From: Candolleomyces eurysporus
Taxonomy: Eukaryota > Basidiomycota > Agaricomycetes > Agaricales > Psathyrellaceae
Length of the DNA: 28,679 nt
Direction: 5' to 3'
Assembly (NCBI GenBank): GCA_027579435.1
Contig: JANBPK010001311.1
Span: 1-28,679 of the forward strand
A model generated the notes under the pieces. It was not told where the DNA came from. It did not search any database and worked only from the letters and a program-made list of their open reading frames with translations. The number at the start of each line of letters is the position of its first letter. Position 1 is the first letter of the stretch. Positions 9,336-20,836 of this stretch are shown here, piece after piece. The position numbers were made by a program, and so were the translations under genes.

Positions 9336-10130
9336 AAAACAACGGGGTACGCCTTGTTTTAGTTTCTTGACCTGGATTTCTATCCCTCACATTCTGCTAT
9401 ATCACGGACTGGATTGACCACAACCCGACATCGCCGGCATCAATACCCTCATATGTAGCAATGGCTTGCAAGGCGGAGAGAGGTGCGCACCGTTTATTCG
9501 TTGATCATGCTTTCCATTCCTGACTTGCTGCCGTCTTGGGGGTTGAATCGTCTTCAGCTCGTGGGTGCTAGGACTGAGCTGTTTTAGATCGACTAAAACG
9601 TTTGTAGTGTAGCAACTGTATTTTATGTATGGAATGCAATGGATTTCATTACCAGGATTCCAATGGGCACGAGCGTAATCGTAAATGCAAAATATATAAA
9701 CAGAAAACTTTCCGTATGTACTCAAATTCTGCGGAGACCAACCCGAAATTCAGGGTATCCGTGAAGAGGGCTATCCAACAGCCGGATCTACGACGGATGT
9801 AATATTTCCACGACACTTGTAGGGCACCGAGGCTCATGCTCATCTGTAGGAGATCCGCCTGCCAGAGAAATGTCTCCGGGATGCCCGCCTGTGTAGTGTT
9901 GGACCCTTGAGGCTGAACCCAATGACGCCTTCTATTGATTGATTTAAACCGTGGCTAATGGTCGTGGCTATATAAGGGGTAGGACCCCGAAGGCGAAACT
10001 GCCGCCTGACCCACTACCCCGGGAATCTCGGGTGATCCCCTCTGGGTGACACCTACGGAGCGAGCGTTCATTGTAAGACTGCTGTAGATAAAAAGGCATA
10101 GTGAGCTCCGACCGAGGCACTCACGACATC
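9336..10130. other. Junction between the duplicated blocks and upstream region of monooxygenase 2
   Basis: From about 9336 to 10093 the sequence matches neither block. No gene is recognised: the minus-strand frames at 9402-9843 look non-coding. The right part (about 9950-10090) is GC-rich with several short inverted motifs such as GGGAATCTCGGGTGATCCC. It could be a promoter or the remains of a long terminal repeat. The shared sequence of block 2 starts at about 10094. Confidence 0.5.
9969..9975 (+). promoter_or_regulatory. TATA box candidate for monooxygenase 2
   Basis: TATATAA (in GGCTATATAAGGGG) lies about 160 bp upstream of the ATG at 10131, a normal distance for a fungal core promoter with a short leader. 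The equivalent upstream region of monooxygenase 1 has no such box, because the duplicated unit starts only some 40 bp before the ATG. The two copies therefore have different promoters. Confidence 0.45.
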
Positions 10131-11861
10131 ATGACTCCTTTGACCACTGCACCCAAACTCTTACTCGACGTCATCATTGTCGGTGCTGGGATCGGTGGAC
10201 TCACCGTCGCGCATCGTCTCGCCACAGCAGGTCATAAAGTCACCATCATTGAAGGTGCTCAGACTCTAGGTGAAATCGGGGCAGGAATGCATCTCTCACC
10301 GAATGTCACTCGTCTACTCTGGCGCTGGGGCTTCGGTGAGAAGCTTAAAGAGGTTGCCACGGTTTCAGAGAGGGTGACTTCTCGGAGATGTACGTTCAAC
10401 ACAACCGTTTCCGGTGCTTGGATCGAGTAACTTATCGCCACGGCACACTCGTAGATGATAACGGTGAAGTTTTGACTTCGAGACCCCTTGGAGATTTGTC
10501 AGAGAGAGAGTATGGAGCACCCAGTTATATCATTCACGTACGTAAAGCTTTTCATACGATCTTGCTTTCACTGCTCCTCATACCTAATAAACTGCATTCA
10601 GCGCGCAGACCTCCACCGTATTCTCCTCTCCGCAGTGCAACCCCTCGTCACCATCAAATTGGGCTCCAAGGCTACCGATATCAACCCCAACATTGCCTCC
10701 GTCACCTTGGCCTCGGGGGAGATCGTCGAAGGCGACCTAGTCATTGGGGCAGATGGGCTACGCAGCAAAGTTCTGGAAGTCGTGTTACCGCCAGAGGAGA
10801 AGAAACTTGGGAAATTGAATCCGAAGCATACAGGCGATGTGGCCTACCGCGCGTTGATCCCCAGCGATCGTCTTCTCGCAGACCCTGATCTGAGGGAGTT
10901 CGTTCGGGAAGGAGTGAATATTTGGATTGGTCCGGAGAGGCATCTTGTTGGGTATGCTATCGTGAGTCCGAGCCGTCAATTGCTCTTGGAAGCCAAAATC
11001 TGACTTCGGAGAGGACTTCGATATTACCACCAACTTACTTTGATTGGCCTACTTCTCATACAGCGCAGAGGCGAGCTCTACAACCTTGTCATAGTTCACA
11101 CCGCGCGAAACGGAGACGAGACCGTCAAAACCGGGGATCTCAAATTGATGAGGACTGAGTTTGAAAGCTTCGAGCCTCGGTAAGTCGCTTACCAGACTAA
11201 CACTATTCTGGCTATCAGTATATCTAAATACAGACGCTAAACTAATGGTTAGAGTGCGGAAACTACTAGACCTCGTGTCGTCTGCTACGCTCTGGCCTTT
11301 ACTCGATAGAGATCCTCTGACCAGCTGGGTACATGGATCAGGGAAGGTGTGTCTACTCGGAGACGCTTGTCATCCGATGCTCGTGAGTCCTCCTCCAACA
11401 GATTCTCCTTGACCCACTCGAACGACCATCTATTCTCTTCTCAGCCATACCGAGCTCAGGGAGCTGCCATGGCAATAGAAGATGCAGCTGTTCTCGGACA
11501 CCTCCTCCGCCACATCACGCACAAATCACAACTCCCAAAACTCCTGAAGGCATACCAGGACCTTCGGCATCCACGAGCAACCGACAATCAGCTGGGCTCG
11601 CGTTTGGCACAAAAGTTAAATCATTTGGCTGATGGGCCTGAGCAAGAAGCCAGAGACGCTGCGATGAGAAGTGCGATGGAAGCTAGATTGAAGATAGACG
11701 AAGGGCAGAGTGGTAGTGAGAACGAGCCTGGATTCAAGATCTTCAAGGACGAAAAGGAGAGGTATAAATTGGCTTTCGGATACGACGCGGATACGGATGT
11801 GGAGAATTGGATAGAAAAGAACTGGGCCGACACGATGACCTTGGTAGACGGGAGAAACTAA
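10131..11861 (+). CDS. FAD-dependent aromatic-ring monooxygenase, copy 2 (intact)
   Basis: Class A flavoprotein monooxygenase, salicylate-hydroxylase type, 454 residues. Exons: 10131-10389, 10455-10537, 10602-10961, 11064-11179, 11253-11382, 11445-11861 (1365 nt, in frame). Motifs: GAGIGG at residues 18-23 binds the FAD ADP part; RADLH at 115-119; GADGLR at 163-168 is the DG motif linking FAD and NAD(P)H; GDACHP at 309-314 is the GD motif contacting the FAD ribose, followed by an AQGAAMAIEDAAVLG helix. Length and layout are normal for the family. The ATG at 10131 was chosen because the in-frame codon further up is GTG. Expected reaction: O2- and NAD(P)H-dependent ring hydroxylation, possibly decarboxylating, of a phenolic acid. 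The substrate is inference only. Other possible names are 6-hydroxynicotinate or kynurenine-type monooxygenase, which are less likely by motif spacing. Confidence 0.93.
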
Positions 11862-12039
11862 TACCAACGGCCGAAAGTAAACTAGAAATCCGACGTTCGC
11901 TAACTCGAACCCTCCCAGTCGAGAGAGTTGTACGATATACATACAGATTCAAGGGTTATGAGAAGGGTGGCAGGCCCAGAGTGACCATTAACAATTAAAT
12001 GAACCGTGTATATACAGCGTCGTTTCAATCTCTCCCATT

Positions 12040-13503
12040 CTACCGCTGGCGACCCCGAGCAAGCCGTACCTCCTTCAAAAACAGACGAGAAACCATCAGA
12101 TGCTCGTAATGCCTTCGAAAAAGCGGAAATGAACGTACCACTTGCTCAAACTGTGACTCGGCAAAATAGTCAACCTGTTCGTCTGACCGGACTGCCTTCG
12201 AATACTCCGGGCTCGGGACCTCTGGCTCTAGTTCTGGCTCGGGTGGCGGGAGATAACGCGAGTTATCGGTCACGAGAAATAGTTCGCCTGCGCTCCAGGT
12301 ACACGTTAGCGTCGCGCGATCGAGATTTGAGACGATATATAGACGTAAAAGGAACGTGGACGTACGTGTAATGGAATGGTACCTCCAAAATAACTCAATC
12401 TTCGATCCATCCGCCTTACTCCAAAACGGTCTAACGAACTGCACACCCCGGTCGTTCGATACCATGCTCCACTATGTTCAGACGTACGCCCGGAAGTAAG
12501 AAATCAATGGCACTTAGGCAATGTCGGTTGTGTTACGGAAACTCACGAGGGAGCTTTCGTGCGCACACACACTGGGTGTGGTGAGTGATGTCTGGCCGAT
12601 CGTAGGAGAGGTGTTTGGGGGTGTGTAGTGGGTGGCGCCGAATGACAGGAGGCTATTCAAAATGAGATGAGACAACTGAGTTGTGGCAGCGGTGGCACTT
12701 TTAGGAAACGTTGAGGACGCTCACGGACCTGGACTCGGAGGGATCCACCCCGTCCGGGAAGATTACACCTGCGTAGGGGAACTCGTCCGAAAAAGGTTCC
12801 TACCAAAACAAGGTCCACGATTTGTTGAATTGGGTTTTGCTTTCAACGAGGAATTAGATAGACCACGCACCAAATTCTCGTAACGTAAATAATTATCTGG
12901 ATTATGTGCCGGAAACGACGCCGACGTGCTGATTATAAGCACTGGGTTCGGACTCCAGTCCAAGGGTGTCACCCAGTGTCTTCCTTTATCGCTAAGCGTG
13001 GGCGCAACGCATCCTAGCATGTGGCCGTTTTCGATCGTAGAAACTTCTAAGAGCCAATGCTCCCTATGTAGAATCGAGATTGGCCAAGTTAGATTCGGCA
13101 TTCCTTCAACTTAGGGATAAGACTTCGTCAGGTACCTCTCTTCGTTCGGGTCAGGTAGATTCGACGGAAGACTATCGCGAGCCATATCTAGTAATATAAG
13201 TCGTTATAAATTCCTGGCGTCCATTGGGTTGTGGAACTCACATGTCCCACTGGCACGTCTGGCTGGTGGCTTCAAAGGTAGCCTTCTCGCAAGCCTCTCG
13301 CCGTTGGACAGCTTCTCTAGATCGAGATAATTGTTTTCAGGCTTGGAAACCTTATCCCTAGGGCTTCGATGATGCAGCGCCCGGTGGTGCGGATTATTCA
13401 GAGCGCGTCGGACGTGATGTACACCTAAATCCGAAGCCGAGACTGGATTGAGGTCGACCAGAAGGAGCGGGAGGACCATCCACAAGGATGGAGAGAAACG
13501 CAT
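12040..13503 (-). CDS. Secreted protein C, NGERLARRLPLKPP-motif family (intact)
   Basis: Predicted secreted protein of 323 residues, function unknown. Exons on the minus strand: 13503-13242, 13187-13136, 13063-12871, 12799-12729, 12652-12547, 12471-12366, 12287-12139, 12072-12040 (972 nt, phases agree). Parts in order: signal peptide ending VSAS; HHVRRALNNPHHRALHH; LSNGERLARRLPLKPPARR; short exon 2 (MARDSLPSNLPDPNEE); a beta-rich domain with LGCVAPTLSDKGRHWVT and NPDNYLRY; FPYAGVIFPDGVDPSES; LLSFGATHYTPPNTSP; CAHESSL; PFWSKADGSKIELFW; ELFLVTDN; a Glu-Pro stretch; and a short basic end. It faces monooxygenase 2 tail to tail. It is the reference copy for judging A, B and D. Confidence 0.82.
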
Positions 13504-13883
13504 TCTTCGTACGAGGAGCCGCGGTGCTGAAGATGCGAGGAAGGAAAGATTTTAAGGAAGGCGACACATCGATCTTTAGTGACGGCCACCGTTCACTCTT
13601 GGATCTGGACGTTCCATTCAGAATGTCAAGAGGTCGTTGCATCATCAAACGGTACGACGGATGATTTGCCAAGATTCTGCTCTCGCGGAGATGCGCTGTT
13701 TACACCAAGCCTGCCATTGATTGATTTCGTATAACCACCGAAGTCAATTAGTGAACCGACGTTCGGACTCTCCGGGTCGACTGGGTATCGAAGGCACAAG
13801 GCCCAGAGCAACTGCATGGTCACAAGAGTTAATCGTACAGTATGTATCCCTGTAAGTTCATCATTTTATTCCATTCCTCTCGT
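13504..13883. other. Spacer between secreted genes C and D
   Basis: Non-coding. It serves as upstream region of C and 3' flank of D on the minus strand. Its complement is present, diverged, at 8540-8850 in the inverted segment of block 1, which is how the inversion was recognised. Confidence 0.7.
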
Positions 13884-15461
13884 CTACCGCTGTTGCTGAG
13901 GCCTACTAAACCTAATAGATTCAATGTCTGCAGGCCAATTAGCATCGGAGCTCATCATAGTAGCAAGTACTTTAAAAATCAAAAGCGATGTCGACGTACC
14001 ACTTCCTCAAACTGCGACTCATCAAAGTAATCAACTGGTTCATCCTCTCGGGGTACATTGAGCCCTTCCGACTCGGAGTCTGTTGTCTCTCCAAGCCGTC
14101 GAGGTAATTTCGATTCTTCCGGGTCTGGGACCTCGGGCTCGGGTCCCGGGGGAGGTGGTAGGTAATGTGTGTTATCCGTTACCAGGTACAGTTCGTCTGG
14201 CTTGCAAATTCCAGGAACGAGTACGCATGAATGAGTAAGAAGTACGTAAATTATTATTAAGGTCAACGGTGGGGAAAGGGAACGCACGAGTAGTAGAATG
14301 GTACCTCCCAAACAACTGAATCGTCTCCCCATCGGTCTTACTCCAAAAGGGTCTAACAATTGGGAATTGAGATGGGCCTACGTCGCACTACCAATGTAAT
14401 GCCGTTCAGTACCCTGGAGCAGTGAGGAAGCTCCAAACAGGCTAATGTAAAATAACCTGTGTGAGAATGCAACTTACGAGGGGACTTTCGTGTGCGTGAA
14501 CGGCTGGGAGGTGAGTGAGGTTTGGTTGCTGGAGAGGTATTAGGGGATATGTAGCGGATTACTCTAAATGAGAGAAGACTGAACATACGGAGAATTAGTT
14601 GGATTATTGAGAACGGCATGTCTTGGAAAAGATAGAGAGGGCGTGAGTGTGGCCCACGGCTACTTGCCTCGACGAGGAGGGATCAACTTCGTCTGGGAAG
14701 GCCACTCTCGCGTAGAGCAATTCCTCTGAGCAACCGTTCTAGGCACAGCAAGTGAGTTCAAGCGTTCAAAGAGGGAAGGGACAGAGCTCGAGCTTATCCG
14801 CACACGGAATCTGAATCATAACGCAAATGATTATCTGGATTACGATCCCCATACCACGCCGACGTGCTAACCGTCAGCTCTGTGTGAAACCCGGAGGTCA
14901 CCCAGTGCCGTCCTTTGTCGTTGAGAGTGCGCGAGACGAATCCTTTTTGGCCTTCGCCGTCAGCGGTTGCTACAACTTCCAGGATCCAGAAGCCGTTGGC
15001 GTTGTTGTAAGTCGCCGAAGTCAGCTTTCCCAATTATTTCTTGGGGAAGGGGAAGGGGTCGCGAAGTGCATGCCTCTCTTCTTCCGGGTCCGGTAGATTA
15101 GAGGGAAGACTATCGCGAGCCATATCTAATAGTGTGCGTCGTAGTCAGTGATGTATAACGTCCATACTCATACCCAGAATGCTGACGATATTAGCGAATT
15201 CACATGTCCCACTGGTACGCCTGGCTGGAGGTTTCAAAGAAAACCTTCAAACAAGGGTTTTCGCCATTCGATAGTGTCTCAAACTCGCGTTTAGGCATCG
15301 ATGTCTCAGCCCGGGTGCTTCGGTGGTGTGTGCCTGGCAGTGAGGATGATTCAGAGCGCGTCGGACGTGGTGTAGTCCCTGAGTCCGTAGCCGAGGCTGT
15401 TGAGTTCGACCAGAAAAGAAGGGAATGACCACCGAGAGGACAAAGAGGATTTTACACGCAT
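13884..15461 (-). pseudogene. Secreted protein D, decayed paralogue
   Basis: Clearly the same family as C over all exons but not translatable as a whole. After an aligned ATG (15459-15461) a 2-base loss relative to C shifts the frame before HHVRRALN. A 1-base gain removes the NGERLARRLPLKPP motif (near 15240-15275). Five bases are missing in the fifth exon before the CAHESSL-like site (near 14480-14520). Intact-looking pieces include FWILEVVATADG...GFVSRTLNDKGRHWVT (15000-14880), YLPPPPGPEPEVPDPEES and VDYFDESQFEEV (14160-14000). Two introns appear to begin with GC instead of GT: GAG|GCATGC near 15070 and GAG|GCAAGT near 14669. The second is a normal GC-AG donor. D groups with B by shared changes. 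Confidence 0.75.
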
Positions 15462-16579
15462 GCTGTGTGTGAATCTGCGCGGTGCTGCCGTCGAAGAAGC
15501 GACGGAGGAAGGAAAGAGAGGAAGAACGACAACGACACGTCAAATTGAGAGGACGACAGGGGGATGAATCGATATCCTTCCTCAATGGTATCCCCTTCAA
15601 GTTCATTCATCGCGAAGAATGTGAAGAGAGATGAATTCAAGACGCAAGGCAGGTTCAGATGCTTCAGGACGGAGTGCGCGATTCAAGGCATGACGTGGAA
15701 GGTGAAGGAAGACAACGCCATTGATCGCCGTTCAAATCATGCATCGGCCGCGCCGTCGGGATTGTCGGCTTTCTGAATGGTCAGATGATTGGGTTTCAAC
15801 AACTACACGTTCCTCTTGAACCATCATCATGGAATACATTACAGCGCCCTAACATGATTCTTAAGCTGTGCATGGATTCTTCAATATGACCTGAGCTTCT
15901 TCATTTTCTATCGACCCCTTCGAGCGGCAGAACCAACAGCTCAAAGACCGGGTTGGATTTCTGGGGATATCAGGTGTGTGCTGCAGCATCTTGTCAACTC
16001 AATCGTACTTAGCCTGTCGTGTGTTGTCAGAAGAGACCTCAACAAAGCGGCCAAGAAGCGTACCACACCGCCTTACCTTCGCTTGCGAGCCTAGCCCAGG
16101 GTAGCATCGCTGAGATGGGTAACACAAAGATGACTCCAGCCCCTGGTTACGTCAAATAGACCCACCATAGCTTTTCGAAGCGGCACTGGCGGCATGGTAG
16201 GTCTATATTCCGCCTTCCTCCTGCTGTTCTAACGCCTTTGTAGGTGAAACCGTCCGCCCTTCCTCCTCGTACGCACCATGTCTTCCGTGAAAGCATCACG
16301 TGATCAGGGCATGGCAACCTGCTTGCCCTGCAAGGCAGCGGCAAGGCAGCGTTTCATATTCGTTCAATAGAAAAGTCTTAATGAAACAAGAAACGCCTGG
16401 ACGACCATCCTGATCTGTTTATGGTTTCCTCACCTAAGCATCTTTCTAACTCCACACAACATCAGTTGGCGATGTAAAACGACGAGGGCTGTTCGTGATC
16501 ATCCTCCCGTCGTCCTTCGCCCTTCCCTTCCTCCATCGCTTCGCTCTCGACCTCGGGCTATCGACGCTCTCTCATCGAG
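15462..16579. other. Intergenic region upstream of two divergent genes
   Basis: No gene or repeat is supported. It would hold the minus-strand promoter of gene D and the plus-strand promoter of the 16580 gene. The last 80 bases (about 16500-16575) are strongly pyrimidine-rich (CTTCGCCCTTCCCTTCCTCC type), which is common just upstream of translation starts in highly or constitutively expressed fungal genes. Confidence 0.5.
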
Positions 16580-19500
16580 ATGTCTTCGCCCCCGCCCATA
16601 CCAAAGACTACACTCCGGCCATCGAAGATCGAGCTGCTCCGTCTGCTCCGTGAACGACAGGTCCATCAATCAGCTACTCAATCCGCAGTATCCCCAACTT
16701 CCCCAAGTAGGATGGCTGCTATCATTGGTGGAACGGTTGGAGGCCTCATCCTCATTGGGGCCCTCATCGTCGGTGTCATCGTTCCCCTCCTGCGCCGGCG
16801 TTGGCTTCGCAGGCAGGTCATGGGGAGGGTGCCGGTTAACCTCGATCTCCCTCTCGAGAAAGAGAGCAAACCGGATACAAGATTGTTGCCTATCGGAGGA
16901 GAGAATAAACATTACCCCACCATCGGGTCGGGAGCGGGAAGCCATTGGACTAGGGAGTCAGACGTCGCTGGGCTCGTTCCTTTGCTTGGCCGAGGAGGCG
17001 GTGATCTCGGAAGTCCCCAAGCCCATTCGACGTTCAGCAGTAGCATTCGTCAAGGTAGCTCTGTTATCTCCCAACCTCCGTCGATTCGATATCCAACTGT
17101 GTCGTCGACTCATATGTACCAGAGGCACGACGATTTGTATTTTTATTATCGGACAGCGTCTTCTGCGACGGGTGGGGTCGCGTCTGGTGGGCTCGGAGGA
17201 GTGGGAGGGCAACAGGACTCCGAGGCGGAAGTGGAGTTTGACCCATATGCTCATTATATGGACAAACCGAATCCTTTGGATGCGATTCGAGGTGCGTCCC
17301 TTCACTTGTTTTTCTACTATGCTTATTCATGAGATATTTGTCCAGATTCGATGGCTAATCGCACAGCTGACCCTGAACGTTCCACTAGAATACTTACACC
17401 CTCGTCCCCGAAGAAGGCGACTCGGAATCTCCCCGTACCGCTCGAAGAGGATCTTGGGGATCCATTCGTCGTCGAATCCGCAACTCGTTCATATTCCAAC
17501 CCATTCGTTTCGCCCCCTGAAACAGTTCTTCGCGAACCGAAGGCTCCCTTCTCATCCTCTTCTCCCGCTATTCATATCGCTGCTGACTATCAAGCCGCGA
17601 CATCTACCCAAGCCAAAGTGGACAACGCCACCATCCGTGGGAGTCAATACTTCGCCTCGAATGCGTCGAGCGTCCGGAATAGGTCCCCGTCTCCAAAGAG
17701 GCCTTCGTTCTTTTCGTACAGGTCGTCGTCGACTCCAGCTAGTGTCAGGGGTGGACCTCCTCTTCCCCCAGGTGCGCAGCAACCCCTACCCCGGGCTGTA
17801 AACCCTTTCCTCTCACCACCACCACCACCACCTCCTCCTCCTTCTCTTATCAACGGAAATGCGAACCGAGGTGTGGACGTCGAAGATCTTCCTGTTCTTC
17901 CAGCCTTGAACCTTGGTGGACCTGTGCGTGAGGCTTCGGGTGGGTCGTTGCCGTCCTTCCAGGATGTTGCGAACGCCAAGGTCTTTCCGCCTCTTCAAGG
18001 CCAACAGCCACCATCTGCGATTGCGACGACGCCGAACCCGACGAATGCGACAGCTCAGACCTCAATGAACCCCGCGATGGCGAAGGCCGCCCCCTCCGCC
18101 GATCACCCCTCACCCATCTTGACGAACGACTCTGACGAACTGTCGATGTATTCGCAGATGTCGTCTGTCGGGTCTCTCAGACGGGATAGTGTTGTCATCA
18201 ATAATCCGTTCCTTGGCTCCGTCGAGTCGACTAATGGAACGGATCGAAAGAGTTTCGTTGGGTTGCCAGTCTCGAATCCGTTCTTTGGTTCCGTTGGGTC
18301 CACGAACGGACTTAGGAGGAGCTTCGTTAGCAGCGTCGAGCGTGCTGAAGCGATGGGCTTGGGGCTAAGTGCAGTCGAGGAAGGAACAGAAGAGGTGTTC
18401 GTTCGGCGGAAAGCTGTTAGGACTCATACTACTCAAGCGGGGGGGAGTCAGTGGTGTAAGGAGAGCGGGAATTCGGAGTTTTCGCGGGGACGTAGTTGGA
18501 ACGATTCAGATGTCGATACCGGATGGGACGGACGAACATGGCCGACAAGGGACGACGCTGATTCGTGGAGAAGACGCTCAGTGGCTTGTACCGTCTCCTC
18601 ATCTGAAGGAGGGCTCGTCTGCAAGCTCGAACTCCAACGCACATTCCAATGACCGCGCCAATGAGCAGTCGACCGAGGCCAAAGGGACTACCAGTCTCTC
18701 CAGGATGGACACCCTGGCTATAGGCAACCTCATCAAAGCCCGAGCTGCCACGATCGTCGTCTCAGGTCAGGATGGGGGTGAGCATCATCATGAGAGGGTT
18801 GTGTCGATGATTGAGAGGAAGGGGTCGATTAGGGGCGTAGATGAAGCAGTCGAGGGTACGCATCGGGGGCTGAGAGGCGGTAAAGCTACCGAGGGGGTTG
18901 GAGGGGAAGGGCAAAGAGAGCCTGTTGTACGCGGACGCGGAATCAAGAAGGGCGAGGAAGCGGATGAGGGCGAGGGGTATGGAGCGATTCGGCGTGTGCC
19001 TGTGAAGAGGAGTGTGACTCCCACCACTACCGCACCTTCCGCGAACGCCACTCCAGTACATGCCACTTCAGCTTCGGCCTCGAACACCGGCACGACTTCC
19101 AGCCCAGAGAACAATAGCATCATTCGTAGGAGGAGTAGAAGCCAGAGCCGAGGGAGGCTGGTTCCGAAGGTTTCGTGGAAGCGTCCGTCTACGGCTGAAG
19201 GCCACGTCGATTTGGAAGATGGTGCGGCGAAGGGTGGTTCAACTAATGATGAGTCCAGTTCTCAAGCAACTTCGACACCGGTTCCGATCGGGAGGAACCA
19301 GAGTCGGAAGTACAAGCCCAAAATGAGGTTGCAGCAGAAATTGATCGAGAAGGGGTTGCTGTCGGTATCTACACCGGACTCGCTAGAGGGTGATAGGAGT
19401 ATAACTATGCTCGTTAGGTCGTCGTCTCCGGTGAGCCCGCCTGCGGGTCCCAGTTTGTATCGTCGACAGCATCGGAGGACGGAGTCAGCGCCTACCAAGC

Positions 19501-19898
19501 CTCCGACTGCTACTCAACTTCATGTCCCTTCGTCGTCGTCCTCTCCTCGGGCTCAGGGCGAGAAGAAGAACGAGAAACCGCGTCTCGAGGTGTCAACATC
19601 GACATCATCTTCCGGTCCCGCCGCCAACCCCAACCCCAATCGCAACACCCTATTCCCTCTCACAGGAGCCTTCGGCCTCGCCCAAACACCCTCTGCGCGG
19701 TCCCCTGCGACGCCTACTTATCAATATGCTTTCGCGGATTTGGAGAGGACGAAGGAGTTTTTGCCTGTCACGGCGCCTCTGAATGTCGTTGCGGGACCCA
19801 GGGCTAGTCCGAGTGCCCAGGGGAAGGGAGAAGGGCAGGGGAAGTTGAGGAGGGAGGGTTCAACCGGAAACGGTGGCGGAGCGAAGGAGGGGAAGTGA
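16580..19898 (+). CDS. Single-pass membrane protein with a long disordered NPF-rich tail
   Basis: Predicted protein of 1048 residues. Exons 16580-17291, 17346-18455 and 18574-19898 (3147 nt) join with matching phase. The acceptor of exon 3 (GAGAAG|AC) was chosen because it keeps the frame. One transmembrane helix is visible at about residues 46-71 (IIGGTVGGLILIGALIVGVIV), followed by RRRW, so the N-terminal 44 residues are probably outside and the very long tail inside. The tail is Ser/Pro/Gly-rich with a run of nine prolines (near 17815-17842), four NPF motifs (about residues 289, 389, 523, 547) and one DPF (276). A 20-residue unit NPFxGSVxSTNG is repeated at 523 and 547. A basic, RS-rich region follows (RRRSRSQSRGR). 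The helix resembles the SKG6/Axl2-type fungal membrane anchors. Function is not known; endocytic sorting is an inference from the motifs. Confidence 0.78.
17814..17841 (+). repeat. Trinucleotide run encoding polyproline
   Basis: CAC units followed by CTC units. In the frame of the membrane-protein gene this gives nine consecutive prolines after LSP. It is a simple-sequence tract inside a coding exon and may vary in length between strains. Confidence 0.85.
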
Positions 19899-20836
19899 AT
19901 GAAGGTGCGGTCTGCGGGGAACTGGTGGACGTGGGATTGGTGATGATGATTCTCGTTGCTTCGAACTTCATTCGTGCTTCATTCCAACTCTTAGTACACT
20001 TAAAATCACGGACGACCACCTCATTGCCATGCTTCATGTTTCTTTTCTCTATGGACTTATTTCACATGCGCTTTACCTTGTTGATTAGATCTCCTCCTTC
20101 ACTTATATGATTTAGATTAGCACCCCCTGTACTTGTATGAATTTCGCGGCATGGTTAAGCACGATTCTAGCAGAGCAGGACTGACGCGCTTGAGTATGGA
20201 ATCGGAGTTTCGCCATTCCTGCAACGGTCAAGTTGCTCTTCTACTATGTCAAATCGACAAGCACACTGGGACTTAATTTTACGTTCTCGACGGACCAGAT
20301 ACATTGGAAATTTCTGGTCAAATCAAGGAGGGATGTTGACCTATGCCAACATCAGCATCTGATGCACGGCGGCACTGGCTCAGGCTTGATAAGACTACGC
20401 AATACACATTGAGTAGGTTTGGGCGAGGGCCAACTATGGCCTCGACTCGAAATCCTACCTGGCTTGCAATGGGGACCGAGTAAGCGAGCACGGGTGGGCC
20501 CCAATGCAAGTCGAAGTAGAACTCGAGTAAAATGTAATCGCGGCTTCTAAACAATGGGAGTGGTGGGAGGATCTTTTTTTTTGTCGAAATAATGCTCTAC
20601 GGGGCTGGTAGCTTCTGGATTCTTGAGATGTGCGTGGTGAGGAGCAAAGAAGTTTGCCGATCACCACGCTGACTCATTCGTAGACGTCATTACATTCACC
20701 GAGACTATCATCAATTGTGTCTAACACCGTGTGATCATAATGCCGCGTCCGGATAAATCTTATCGATCTTGCGGTGTGCATCGCATGACGAGGCGGCGGA
20801 ATGACTTAGTCCTTTGCTTTTCGACCATATCCCGGT
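19899..20836. other. Intergenic sequence
   Basis: No gene, tRNA or repeat family is recognised. It contains a T-run near 20573-20582. It presumably holds the 3' end of the NPF-rich membrane-protein gene and the promoter of the Hsp70 fusion gene. Confidence 0.55.

Larger units (their letters stand above)
10094..15461. repeat. Duplicated block 2 (monooxygenase 2, secreted genes C and D)
   Basis: The compact copy of the segmental duplication. Its order is monooxygenase (plus), then two family members on the minus strand. Only about 180 bp separates the monooxygenase stop from the stop of gene C, and there is no membrane-protein gene or transposon in between. Confidence 0.85.

Noticed and set aside
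9890..10093. Solo long terminal repeat upstream of monooxygenase 2
   Set aside because: It has a TATA box and starts near TGTAGTG, but no matching CA end, target duplication or second copy could be seen.
16650..17801. 383-codon open frame in a second plus frame
   Set aside because: It overlaps the membrane-protein gene. It lacks the clean transmembrane helix and polyproline pattern and is rich in Arg/Ser typical of a shadow frame.
17552..19123. Minus-strand open frames under the NPF-rich membrane-protein gene
   Set aside because: They are mirror frames of a GC-rich, Ser/Pro-rich coding region, with Arg/Gly/Trp-run composition.
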